This document shows positions 1-6,985 of a stretch of DNA of 11,620 nt, one piece after another; positions within the stretch are counted from its first letter, which is position 1; each line of letters begins with the position of its first letter. The notes beneath the pieces were generated by a model. The model was not told the origin of the DNA. It did not search any database and saw nothing but the letters and a program-made list of their open reading frames with translations. The stretch is from contig VBJR01000197.1 of the NCBI GenBank assembly GCA_005880175.1, forward strand, positions 1 to 11,620. Direction: 5' to 3'. The position numbers were made by a program, and so were the translations under genes. This DNA comes from Chloroflexota bacterium. GTDB lineage: Bacteria > Chloroflexota > Dormibacteria > Dormibacterales > Dormibacteraceae.

Positions 1-741
1 ACCGGCGTACGCGCCCAGGAACTCGGCCTCGCCCCGTCCCAACAGCACCTCGCCAGCCGACTCCGGGAACCATTGAGCGACCCCGTAGACACCCTCGGGT
101 GACGGCACCGCCACGGCGAAGTCGCGGACGCCGGCCGCCACCGAGCACACCCGCCGTGGCGGCACCGCGGCAGCCAGCGCCCGGCGCACGGTCGCCACGT
201 CGTCCTCGAACGCCCCCGCGGACACCAGGTCCCACTCCCCGCGGCCGTCCGGCGGCTCGTCGGACCGCCTGACGTCGAGGCCCAGCGCGCGCGCCGCCGA
301 CTCCGCGCCCGCCGCCACCTGCCGGCCGAAGCTGCCCCGGCCGGCCACGATCCACAGCGGGGCCGGCGGGCCCGGCAGCCGCAGGAACGGCTCCACGTAC
401 CGGCCGGCCGGCGTCAGCACCGACACGATCCGCCCTGGCAGCATGGCGCAGACGTCGTCGCCCGCCCCGCCGTGGTTCCAGAGCAGGCGATCCCCATCCG
501 CCAGCGCCAGCGCCGCCGCCCGCGTCAGCCGTGTCGAGTACGGCCCCAGCAGCAGGTCGCAGCGCGCCGCCACCGACCGGATCGAGGCGGCCAGCCGCGC
601 CGGGTCGCTGCCGTCGTCCTCGACGACCAGCTCGGCGTCGCCGTCCAGCTCCCGCCACGCGCCCAGGCCGGCCGCCGCCTGCGCTCCGAACCGCGCGTAC
701 CGGCCGGTCAGCGACAGGCAGGCGCCGACCCGGAGGCCTAT
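1..741 (-). CDS. Type 1 periplasmic-binding-protein-like (LivJ/LivK fold) protein, 3' end beyond window
   Basis: The minus-strand frame is open from about 741 to the left edge, giving about 247 residues; the end lies outside the window. The translation begins with a core typical of branched-chain amino-acid/amide binding proteins (Peripla_BP_6): 'GACLSLTGRYARFG', then 'LLLGPYSTRLTRAAA' and 'LLWNHGGAGDD', followed by a second half with 'LWIVAGRGSFGRQVA' and 'GVYGVAQWFP'. In the family this is a two-lobed small-molecule binding fold. There is no signal peptide or lipobox: the mature-type strand starts at once, so if expressed it should be cytoplasmic, as in the AmiC-type amide sensors. The start is unclear. 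No ATG, GTG or TTG lies in frame near the domain. The best positional fit is an ATA at 741-739, which overlaps the TAG stop of the preceding oxidoreductase. The next in-frame GTG, at 882-880, would add residues that merely shadow the oxidoreductase. The ligand cannot be read from sequence. The fold call is fairly sure; the start is not. Confidence 0.72.
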   Translation of the reverse strand, partial: MGLRVGACLSLTGRYARFGAQAAAGLGAWRELDGDAELVVEDDGSDPARLAASIRSVAARCDLLLGPYSTRLTRAAALALADGDRLLWNHGGAGDDVCAMLPGRIVSVLTPAGRYVEPFLRLPGPPAPLWIVAGRGSFGRQVAAGAESAARALGLDVRRSDEPPDGRGEWDLVSAGAFEDDVATVRRALAAAVPPRRVCSVAAGVRDFAVAVPSPEGVYGVAQWFPESAGEVLLGRGEAEFLGAYAG

Positions 742-1706
742 CCGAACACCGCCCCGGCCGCCCGCGCCACGAGCTCGATGGGCCTCAGCTCGTGCACACC
801 CCGGATGCTCATCGTGATCCCGTCCGCGCCGGCCTCGCGGATCGCACGCAGCCGTTCGGCGATCTCGTCGGACGAGCCGCACACGAGCCGCCGCCGCATC
901 TGGCCCGCGTCCATGCCCTGGAGCGCCGGCGGCGGGTTCGCGGCCAGCGCCTCCAGGCGCCGGCGCAGCCCGGCCTCGTCCTCGTCCGCCACGACGATCC
1001 CGGCGTGGGCCGTCTTCACGATGGACGCCGGGTCGCGCCCCTCGGCCTCGCAGTGGGCGCGCAGCACGTCGATCTTCCGGCGCACGATCGTCGGGTCGCC
1101 GATCACGTTGCACAGGTCGGCGTAGCGGGCGACCAGCCGCAGCGTCCGCCGCTCGCCGCCGCCGCCGATCATGATCGGCACCCGCCGCAGCGGCTGGGGC
1201 ACGTTGAACGCGCCCTCGACGCGGTGGTACCGGCCCTCGACGGTGCTGCACCGGGAGTCGAACATCGCCCGGCAGATGCGCACCGCGTCCTCCAGGCGGC
1301 CCATGCGCTCGCCGATCGGCGGGAACGTGAAGCCGTAGGCCCGCGCCTCGTCCTCGAACCAGGCGGCGCCGATGCCGAGGATGGCCCGCCCGCCCGAGAC
1401 CAGGTCGAGGGTCGTCACCTGCTTGGCCAGGTGGGCGGGGTTGTGGTACACGACGCCGGCCACCAGGGTCAGCAGCTCCAGCCGCGAGGTCCGCGCGGCG
1501 ATGGCCGACAGCGTCGCGTACGCCTCGGGGATCGGCTCGTCGGGCTGCCCCTGGGGGGCGATCTCGTGGAAGTGGTCCATCACCGAGAGCGCCGTGAAGC
1601 CGCTCGCCTCGGCCGTCGCCGCGATGTCGAACAGCCTGGGGAACAGCTCGTGCGGCTCGACGCCCGGGTACGTGAACGAGGGCACGTGGAGGCCGATGTA
1701 CGCCAT
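738..1706 (-). CDS. LLM-class F420-dependent oxidoreductase, Rv1855c family
   Basis: This 322-residue protein belongs to the luciferase-like monooxygenase superfamily, whose Rv1855c-type members are predicted to use coenzyme F420 for hydride transfer in the cytoplasm. The TIM-barrel signatures are present in order: 'YIGLHVPSFTYPG' at the N-terminus, 'SVMDHFHEI' (about 41-49), 'LTLVAGVVYHNPAHLAKQ', 'LDLVSGGRAILGIGAAW', 'AYGFTFPPIGERMGRLEDA', and 'PIMIGGGGERRTLRLVARYAD' in the second half. The length is normal for the family. The ATG at 1706 places the first beta strand directly at the N-terminus, as in relatives, though the Shine-Dalgarno is weak. It lies 39 bp downstream of the metallo-hydrolase gene, and its stop overlaps the presumed start of the binding-protein gene, suggesting one transcript. 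The substrate is unknown. The family is clear; F420 rather than FMN use is inferred from the subfamily. Confidence 0.9.
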   Translation of the reverse strand: MAYIGLHVPSFTYPGVEPHELFPRLFDIAATAEASGFTALSVMDHFHEIAPQGQPDEPIPEAYATLSAIAARTSRLELLTLVAGVVYHNPAHLAKQVTTLDLVSGGRAILGIGAAWFEDEARAYGFTFPPIGERMGRLEDAVRICRAMFDSRCSTVEGRYHRVEGAFNVPQPLRRVPIMIGGGGERRTLRLVARYADLCNVIGDPTIVRRKIDVLRAHCEAEGRDPASIVKTAHAGIVVADEDEAGLRRRLEALAANPPPALQGMDAGQMRRRLVCGSSDEIAERLRAIREAGADGITMSIRGVHELRPIELVARAAGAVFG

Positions 1707-1745
1707 GCGGCCAACCTACCACCAGGCCCGGAGGGACCCGGACCG

Positions 1746-2669
1746 CTACAGGTCCGCCAGGGCCGGGTTCAGGCGCCGGGCGAGCACGTTCACGTTGATG
1801 TCGAAGATGGGCGACTGGTCGAGGCGGTCGAACGGCGGCGGCACGATGATCTCCTCGCGGGTCAGGTCGCGCCGGGCGACGATCGTCGCGATCGCCTCGA
1901 CCATCCCGAGGTAGTCGTGCTCGAGCTCGACGTCCGCCAGCGTGCCCACCGGGCCGTGGCCCGGCACCAGGCGCTCCAGGTCCAGCTCCAGCACCTCGGT
2001 CAGGATCCGGCGCCACTCGACCGGGTCGCCGTGCGGGAACGCGGGGTGGCGGCCCACCGCCAGCAGGTCGCCCATGATCGCGACCCGGTCCTCGGGCAGG
2101 TGCAGGTACGAGTCGCTCGCCGTGTGGCCGCCTCCCGGGCAGACCAGCTCGACGGTGCGGCCCGACCCGCGGATGCGCAGCCGCTGCTCGAACGTGATGG
2201 TGGGCAGGACCTGCTGGCGCTCGTCCGCCTCCGCCCGGTAGGCGCGATACGCGTGCAGGTTCTCGAGCAGGAAGGTCCGCCGCGACTCGTCGTCCGTCTC
2301 GCTCAGCTGCCGCTCGAGGCGCGGGATCGCGGCGGCGGACGCCGTGGCGAACATGTCCGTCCGCATCAGCTCGCACGTGCGCTCCGTGCCGATCACGACG
2401 GCCTCGGGCGCGAAGACCTGGTTCCCGGCCACGTGGTCCGCGTGGTAGTGGCTGTTGATCACGTACGCCGGCGACCGGCCGGTCAGCTCCTCCGCCGCGC
2501 GCCGCAGTGCCCGGGCCGCGGCCAGCGTGAGGCACGTGTCGAAGACCAGGGTGGCGTCGCCCAGGTCCACGATCGCCGCATTGCCAAGCGCCCCGCCCTC
2601 CAGGGTGACCAGCGCCGCGTGCACGCCGTCCGCCACCCGCACCAGCGTGAACGGAGGTGCATCCCCCAT
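1746..2669 (-). CDS. MBL-fold metallo-hydrolase
   Basis: This is a 307-residue metallo-beta-lactamase-fold hydrolase. The dinuclear metal site is complete: 'HYHADH' supplies H74, H76, D78 and H79; H182 lies in 'GGGHTASDS'; D201 in 'IMGDLL'; and H238 in 'VPGHGP'. A beta-rich N-terminus ('LVRVADGVHAALV', 'AAIVDLGDATLVFDT') precedes the first motif, as in the glyoxalase II/quinoprotein-relay type hydrolases. No signal peptide is visible, so it is probably cytoplasmic. An insertion of about 75 residues between the first motif and H182 (roughly 85-160) may form the substrate pocket. The ATG at 2669 has no clear Shine-Dalgarno and lies 29 bp from the divergent DUF4013-like gene, so a leaderless message is possible. 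It is the first gene of the leftward group with the F420 oxidoreductase. The substrate cannot be deduced; the fold is certain. Confidence 0.9.
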   Translation of the reverse strand: MGDAPPFTLVRVADGVHAALVTLEGGALGNAAIVDLGDATLVFDTCLTLAAARALRRAAEELTGRSPAYVINSHYHADHVAGNQVFAPEAVVIGTERTCELMRTDMFATASAAAIPRLERQLSETDDESRRTFLLENLHAYRAYRAEADERQQVLPTITFEQRLRIRGSGRTVELVCPGGGHTASDSYLHLPEDRVAIMGDLLAVGRHPAFPHGDPVEWRRILTEVLELDLERLVPGHGPVGTLADVELEHDYLGMVEAIATIVARRDLTREEIIVPPPFDRLDQSPIFDINVNVLARRLNPALADL

Positions 2670-2698
2670 GTGCGGCCGGACTCTACACTTGGGGCGGC
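2670..2698. promoter_or_regulatory. Compact divergent intergenic region with candidate overlapping -10 elements
   Basis: Only 29 bp separate the divergent starts at 2669 (minus) and 2699 (plus), so both genes must be transcribed from here or from within each other. A -10-like TACACT lies at 2684-2689 on the plus strand, about 10 nt before the plus ATG. A -10-like TAGAGT lies at 2685-2680 on the minus strand, about 11 nt before the minus ATG. These spacings would give leaderless or nearly leaderless transcripts, which are common in actinobacteria. No convincing -35 was found for either. The plus start also has a G-rich stretch (2690-2696) that could act as a weak ribosome binding site. Confidence 0.3.
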
Positions 2699-3382
2699 AT
2701 GGTCCGCTTGCCCGAGATCTTCTTCTGGATGTCAGAGGACGAGCGCTGGCGGTACAAGTTCGTCTTCCAGGCGCTCATCCTCCTCGTCCCGGTCGTGGGC
2801 CTGGTCGCGCTGCTGGGCTGGATGACGATCATCTGTGACAGCCTGCGGGCCGGCCGCCAGGACGTCGCCCCCTCCGGGTTCCACCTCCGGCGCGGCGTCA
2901 AGCCGTTCGCGGTCGGGATCGTCTACTGGATCGGCCTCGGCGTCCCGCTGTCGGGCCTGCGCTACGCCGACGAGCTGTGGGCCGGGCGGCTGCCCCTGAA
3001 CGCGGTCGCGACGATCTACAACGACCTCGCCCTGGTGTCCTACGTGATCCTGATCGTGCCGCTGTTCGTGGCCACGGACCGCGGCGGCTTCCTCGGCGGG
3101 CTGAACGTGGTGCACGTGGTGCTGTCGATCGTGCGCCGGCCGATCCGGACGGTCGTCGCCGCGCTCGTCGTCCTGCTCTCGATCGTCATCGGCATCGTCG
3201 GGTTCGCGCTGATCGTCACCGCGCCGTTCACGATCACGTACGCGGCCTCCGTCGTCGCGACCATCGCCGCCTGGTGGTCGCTGCCCCGCCCCGCCGCCCA
3301 GGCCGAACCGCCGGAGCGGCCGGTGACCGCGACCGGGGCGCCGGTCCCGTTCCGCCCGCCGGGGGTCGAGCCCGAGGCCTGA
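2699..3382 (+). CDS. DUF4013-like multi-pass membrane protein
   Basis: This 227-residue integral membrane protein has hydrophobic segments at about 22-46, 68-86, 105-126, 151-176 and a less certain one at 176-193, followed by a Pro-rich, probably cytoplasmic tail of about 30 residues. The pattern of an early helix ending 'PVVGLVALLGWM', then 'CDSLRAGRQDVAP', then 'GVKPFAVGIVYWIGLGVP' resembles DUF4013 proteins, whose function is unknown. The ATG at 2699 was chosen over the in-frame ATG at 2657. The upstream one lies inside the divergent hydrolase gene and would add 14 residues unlike the family, whereas 2699 follows a G-rich stretch. The gene stands alone on the plus strand, 54 bp before the dipeptidase gene, and may be co-transcribed with it. 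The membrane topology is secure; the family assignment is moderate. Confidence 0.75.
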   Translation: MVRLPEIFFWMSEDERWRYKFVFQALILLVPVVGLVALLGWMTIICDSLRAGRQDVAPSGFHLRRGVKPFAVGIVYWIGLGVPLSGLRYADELWAGRLPLNAVATIYNDLALVSYVILIVPLFVATDRGGFLGGLNVVHVVLSIVRRPIRTVVAALVVLLSIVIGIVGFALIVTAPFTITYAASVVATIAAWWSLPRPAAQAEPPERPVTATGAPVPFRPPGVEPEA

Positions 3383-3424
3383 TCCCGCGCTGTGAGACGC
3401 TAGTGAGCGAATCCACAGTCGCGT

Positions 3425-3433
3425 AGGGAGGGG
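3425..3433 (+). promoter_or_regulatory. Shine-Dalgarno for the M19 dipeptidase gene
   Basis: The purine run AGGGAGGGG contains a near-consensus GGGAGG, with its core about 5 nt before the GTG at 3437. It is the clearest ribosome binding site in the window and fixes the dipeptidase start. No good promoter was seen in the 54 bp between the two plus-strand genes. Confidence 0.7.
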
Positions 3434-3436
3434 ATC

Positions 3437-4537
3437 GTGTCCGAGACGACCGCAGAGCGCAACGGGCTGCTGCCCATCTTCGACGGCCACAACGACGTGC
3501 TCCTGGCGGTCTACGGGGGCTCGCGCCGGGAGGCCGCGAGGAGCTTCTTCGAGCGCGGGACCAGCGGCCACCTCGACCTGCCCCGGGCCCGGGAGGGCGG
3601 CTTCGCGGGCGGCTTCTTCGCCGTCTACGTGACGCCGGACCCGGCCGCCCGGCGGCCGGCGCTGCGGCCCGAGCCCGAGCCGGCGGTCGATCCCTGGACG
3701 GTGCTGCCGCCCCCGGTCGAGCAGCCGTTCGCGCTGCGCCTGGCCATGTCGCTCACGGCCACCCTGTTCCGGCTGGAGGAGGAGTCGGCCGGCGAGCTGC
3801 GGGTGGTGCGGGACGTGGCGCAGCTCCGCGACTGCCTGGAGACCGGGACCATCGCCGCGATCCTCCACTTCGAGGGCGCGGAGGCCATCGACCCGCAGCT
3901 GAACACGTTGGAGGTGCTGTACCGGGCCGGCCTGCGCTCGCTGGGCCTGGTCTGGAGCCGCCCCAACGCGTTCGCCGAGGGCGTCCCGTTCCGGTTCCCG
4001 AGCACGCCCGACACCGGGCCCGGCCTGACGGCCGCCGGCAGGGACCTGGTCCAGGCCTGCAACCGGCTGGGCATCATGATCGACCTGTCGCACCTGAACG
4101 AGCGCGGGTTCTGGGACGTGGCCGAGCTCAGCACCGTGCCGCTGGTGGCGACCCACTCCAACGCGCACGCGATCACGCCCAGCACGCGCAACCTGCTCGA
4201 CGCGCAGCTCGACGCGATCAAGGCGTCCGGCGGGATCGTCGGCGTCAACTTCGCGGTCGGCTTCGCGCGGGAGGACGGCGGGCCGGACGCCGACACGCCC
4301 CTGGAGGCGCTGGTCCGGCACTTCTCATACCTGGCGGAGCGTATGGGCGTCGACCACGTGGCGTTCGGCTCGGACTTCGACGGGGCCACGGTGCCCAACG
4401 AGCTGGGCGACGCCGCCGGCCTGCCCCGGCTGGTCGAGGCCCTGCGCGGGGCCGGCTTCAGCGAGGCGGACCTGCGCAAGATGGGCACCGAGAACTGGCT
4501 CCGGGTGCTGGAGCGGACCTGGAAGCCGGGCGGTTAG
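3437..4537 (+). CDS. Membrane dipeptidase (renal dipeptidase type, peptidase M19)
   Basis: This 366-residue zinc dipeptidase of amidohydrolase fold is in a family that cleaves dipeptides, often tolerating a D-residue at the C-terminal position. All the expected ligands are visible: H18 and D20 in 'FDGHND', bridging E146 in 'LHFEG', H219 in 'IDLSH', H240 in 'VATHSN' and D313 in 'GSDFDG'. The 21-residue spacing of H219 and H240 matches the mammalian enzyme as I recall it. 'STRNL' (R251) is the usual substrate-side loop. No signal peptide or anchor is present, so the bacterial protein is probably cytoplasmic. The GTG start is supported by a strong Shine-Dalgarno. The stop (4535-4537) overlaps the murD2 stop on the opposite strand. 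Its position beside wall-precursor and D-glutamate-related genes makes wall dipeptide turnover an attractive role, but that is inference; the gene belongs to a separate transcript. Confidence 0.93.
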   Translation: MSETTAERNGLLPIFDGHNDVLLAVYGGSRREAARSFFERGTSGHLDLPRAREGGFAGGFFAVYVTPDPAARRPALRPEPEPAVDPWTVLPPPVEQPFALRLAMSLTATLFRLEEESAGELRVVRDVAQLRDCLETGTIAAILHFEGAEAIDPQLNTLEVLYRAGLRSLGLVWSRPNAFAEGVPFRFPSTPDTGPGLTAAGRDLVQACNRLGIMIDLSHLNERGFWDVAELSTVPLVATHSNAHAITPSTRNLLDAQLDAIKASGGIVGVNFAVGFAREDGGPDADTPLEALVRHFSYLAERMGVDHVAFGSDFDGATVPNELGDAAGLPRLVEALRGAGFSEADLRKMGTENWLRVLERTWKPGG

Positions 4538-5841
4538 GAGCGGGCGGCGTTCGCGGCGAAATCGCGGCCGCGCTCGGTGAAGTCGTGGTACTCGCCGTAG
4601 CTCGGCGCCGCGGGTGACAGGAGCACCACGCCGCCCGCCGGCGTGACCTGCTTGGCGTACCGCACGGCGTCGGACATCGAGCGGGCCTGGTACAGGTCGC
4701 ACCGCCCGTCCGGCGCCAGGATCCGCGCCTCGTCGTGGATGCGGGCGCCGCTGACGCCCATGCAGATCAGCGTCTTCACCGCCCCGTCCGCGCACCGCTC
4801 GACCAGGCGGGCGTAGTCGATGCCCCGGTCGTACCCGCCGACGATCAGCGTGACGTCGCGGTCGCGATAGACGGACAGCGCCGCGATCGTCGCCTCCGGG
4901 GTCGTCGCGATGCTGTCGTCCACGAAGAGCACGCCCTCGACCTCGCCCAGCTCCTGCTGGCGGTGCGGCAGGGGCGCGAAGTCGCCGCTGGCGGCCAGGG
5001 CGTCCGCCTCGCCGATGCCGAGGCACCGGCAGACCGACAGCGCGGCGCAGAGGTTGGCGGCGTTGTGCGGGCGGGCCAGGTACCCGTCAGGCACCTCGCC
5101 GACGCGCGTCTCGCCGTCGAAGATCTCGCGGCCCCTCGCGTGCAGGGCGGTCCCGGTGTTGTACGGGTCGGCGCCGGCCACGCGAGCGTCCGCGTTCGCG
5201 ATCCGGCGCCGGGCGTGGTGCAGCAGGTTCAGCTTGTCGCGGTAGTAGGCGTCCACGGACAGGTGCCAGTCGAGGTGCTCGGGGAACAGCGACGTCAGGA
5301 CGGCCGTGTCGCACGTGCCCTCGAAGTCCGCCGCCTGGTAGCTGGAGACCTCGATCACGGCGACGTCCGCCGACCCGGTGTCCACGTCCGTGACGGGGAC
5401 CCCGATGTTGCCGGCCAGGGTGACGCGGCGGCCGACCCGGCGCAGGATGTGGGCGAGGAGCGACGCGGTCGTGCTCTTGCCCTTCGTCCCCGTGATGCAG
5501 ACGGTGGTCAGCCGCGGCTCCTCCGCGAACCACAGATTGACCAGCGACGTCACAGCGACCCCGCGGGCGCGCGCCGACCGCACCTCCTCGCGGTACAGGC
5601 TGACCCCGGGCGACTTGACGACGACGTCCACGCCGTCCAGCGCGGCGGGGATGCGCTCGCGCCCGAAGGCGCGCGTGACGTCGGAGGCGAGGCCGGCGGC
5701 CTGCGCGGGATCGGCGGCGTCGTCCAGGACCGTCAGCGGCAGGTCCGGCAGCCGGCGGCGCAGGAACCGGATCGCGGCCTGGCCCTCGCGGCCGACGCCC
5801 CAGACGGCCACCCGCCGGCCGGCCAGCTCATCGACTCGCAT
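4534..5841 (-). CDS. murD2: Mur ligase, MurD/MurD2 type (UDP-MurNAc-L-Ala--glutamate ligase, probably L-Glu specific)
   Basis: This 435-residue cytoplasmic Mur ligase adds glutamate to UDP-MurNAc-L-Ala using ATP. The three domains are in order: an N-terminal Rossmann domain ('WGVGREG', about 14-20); the ATPase domain with P-loop 'GTKGKST' (118-124), 'EVSSYQ' (164-169), 'PEHLDWH' (187-193) and K203 in 'RDKLNLL', the likely carbamylated lysine; and the C-terminal ligand domain with 'DDSIATTPEAT' and 'GGYDRGIDY'. It fits the MurD clan. The call of MurD2, which joins L-Glu and hands it to MurL for epimerisation, rests mainly on its overlap with murL. Its ATG lies 14 bp before the murL stop, so the two are translationally coupled. 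The usual division/wall-cluster neighbours (mraY, ftsW, murG) are absent, again favouring MurD2. The protein is full length and its motifs are intact, unlike MurL. The gene ends head-on against the dipeptidase gene with stops overlapping, leaving no room for a terminator between them. Confidence 0.85.
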   Translation of the reverse strand: MRVDELAGRRVAVWGVGREGQAAIRFLRRRLPDLPLTVLDDAADPAQAAGLASDVTRAFGRERIPAALDGVDVVVKSPGVSLYREEVRSARARGVAVTSLVNLWFAEEPRLTTVCITGTKGKSTTASLLAHILRRVGRRVTLAGNIGVPVTDVDTGSADVAVIEVSSYQAADFEGTCDTAVLTSLFPEHLDWHLSVDAYYRDKLNLLHHARRRIANADARVAGADPYNTGTALHARGREIFDGETRVGEVPDGYLARPHNAANLCAALSVCRCLGIGEADALAASGDFAPLPHRQQELGEVEGVLFVDDSIATTPEATIAALSVYRDRDVTLIVGGYDRGIDYARLVERCADGAVKTLICMGVSGARIHDEARILAPDGRCDLYQARSMSDAVRYAKQVTPAGGVVLLSPAAPSYGEYHDFTERGRDFAANAARS

Positions 5842-6980
5842 CGAGCAGCCCCAGGTACGCGTCCGGCACGCGGTGCGGGTGCCGCACCCGGAACAGCGCG
5901 TGGTACGCGCTCAGGTCGCCACCGCCGCCGGCGAGACGGCGCACGACCGCGTCGTGCCTCCAGTCCGGGTGCTGGCCGAGGTACGTCATCACCGCGGCGC
6001 TCTCGCCCACGTCGCCCACGCACTCGAACGGCTTGTGGCTCCTCTGGCCACACAGCTCGGCGAACCCTCAGCGCAAGGAACACGAACCGGCACTTGGGAC
6101 AGTTCCCGCACCACGTCCGGGCCCGCTCGGTGGGCGACTGCTTGAACGCCGCGTTGCAGCTGCGGAACACGGGGAGGTACTGCGGCGAGCCGGCGAAGCG
6201 CCGCGCGATCTCGATCTCGGACAGCGGCCGCAGCAGCGAGAAGTACGAGAGGCCGGGCGTGATGCGGCTGCACAGATAGTCCGCCAGCATGCCCTCGAAG
6301 TCGAGCGACTTGCTGTACTGGTGATTGACCTCGACGCCGTCAGCCACCAGGTTGGGCACGCTGGCGGAGTGCTCATTGGACATCGCGACGGTGTCACAGC
6401 CAGCCAGCACGGCGGCGGCCAGGACGATCGTGCTCAGGATGCCCGTGATCGGGACGTGCCCGTTGAGCGCGCCGTTCTGGTTGAGCGCGAACAGCTGACT
6501 GTCGAGTCGCCGGTGGACACGCAGCGCCGGCACACCCGCCGTGGCGATGCAGGCCGCGATCGGCTCCGCGCTTCCCAGTGCGAACGCCGTCACGTCCTCG
6601 CCGCTCTGCTTGAGGCATTCCAGAGTGACGATCGAGTCCTTGCCGCCGCCGACGGGAACGCACGTGCGCCGGGGCAGATCGATCGCCACCGGGTCGCTGT
6701 CAGGCGCCGACGGCTCCCACGCGAACTCCAGGTGATCGCGGAGCGACAGGCCGTTCCTGTACGCGAACTCCGCGAGCCCCCGCTCGTAGAAGACCTGCAT
6801 GAACGCGGCCGTCTCGCGGTCGAGCACGACGCGGTCCTGGCTGGTGAGCTCCCGGGGGGGGACCTCGAACCGCAGCTCCTCGGTGAATCGAGGCCCGTCC
6901 GTGAACCGGTAGGTGAGCGACAGAGCCCGTGCCGCGGCATCGTACCGATAGCCCTCGAACACGAACTCGCCGTAGACCAT
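5828..6980 (-). pseudogene. murL: MurL (UDP-MurNAc-L-Ala-L-Glu epimerase), frameshifted and apparently shortened
   Basis: In the MurD2/MurL route MurL inverts the glutamate of UDP-MurNAc-L-Ala-L-Glu to D-Glu using ATP. Residues 1-304 (6980-6069) are plainly MurL: 'FVFEGYRYD', 'FAYRNGLSLRDHLEF', the ATP-binding 'VPVGGGKDS' (108-116), 'NGHVPITGILS', 'MSNEHSAS', 'VEVNHQYSKSL', 'YFSLLRPLSE' and the Cys cluster 'CGNCPKCRFVFLAL'. Immediately after, the frame is lost and runs on as non-family sequence through the start of murD2. The genuine C-terminus resumes in the +1 frame at about 6067 ('GFAELCGQRS', 'HKPFECVGD') and runs 79 residues to the stop at 5828. Relatives, from memory, have about 25 more residues between these parts and about 30 more between 'RFEV' and 'PPRE' (near 6855). 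The start lies 5 bp after the cyclase-like gene. The alternatives are sequencing or assembly error, or +1 frameshifting at AGG (6068-6066). Confidence 0.85.
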
Positions 6981-6985
6981 CGGGG

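Noticed and set aside
738..1706. Fusion of the F420 oxidoreductase with the downstream binding-protein fold as the default annotation
   Set aside because: The oxidoreductase has a normal family length and an in-frame stop, and the overlapping-stop layout is typical of coupled genes. Fusion is kept only as an alternative under the start-codon finding.
1739..1756. Inverted repeat (cggacc / ggtccg) around the hydrolase stop codon as a terminator
   Set aside because: The stem is only 6 bp and no T-run follows on the minus strand. In DNA of this GC content such short palindromes are common, and the next gene begins 33 bp downstream of it.
531..2825. Very long plus-strand open frame (about 760 codons) opposite the hydrolase and oxidoreductase genes
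   Set aside because: The translation is Arg/Pro/Gly/His-rich with no domain. It is the expected antisense open frame of very GC-rich genes, and the opposite strand carries complete, motif-bearing proteins.
3383..3436. Promoter for the dipeptidase gene
   Set aside because: The 54-bp gap has a strong ribosome binding site but no credible -10/-35 pair, so read-through from the DUF4013-like gene is equally possible.
2732..4321. Minus-strand open frame of about 529 codons opposite the DUF4013-like and dipeptidase genes
   Set aside because: Low-complexity Arg/Gly/Asp composition with no motif; the plus strand holds a dipeptidase with all metal ligands.
5733..6068. Continuation of the murL frame past 6069 as a MurL C-terminus
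   Set aside because: The sequence turns into Arg-rich low-complexity residues and runs over the murD2 start, while the family's real C-terminus is in the other frame.
4735..6279. Plus-strand open frame of about 514 codons opposite murD2/murL
   Set aside because: Antisense shadow of intact Mur ligase motifs, with no recognisable domain of its own.
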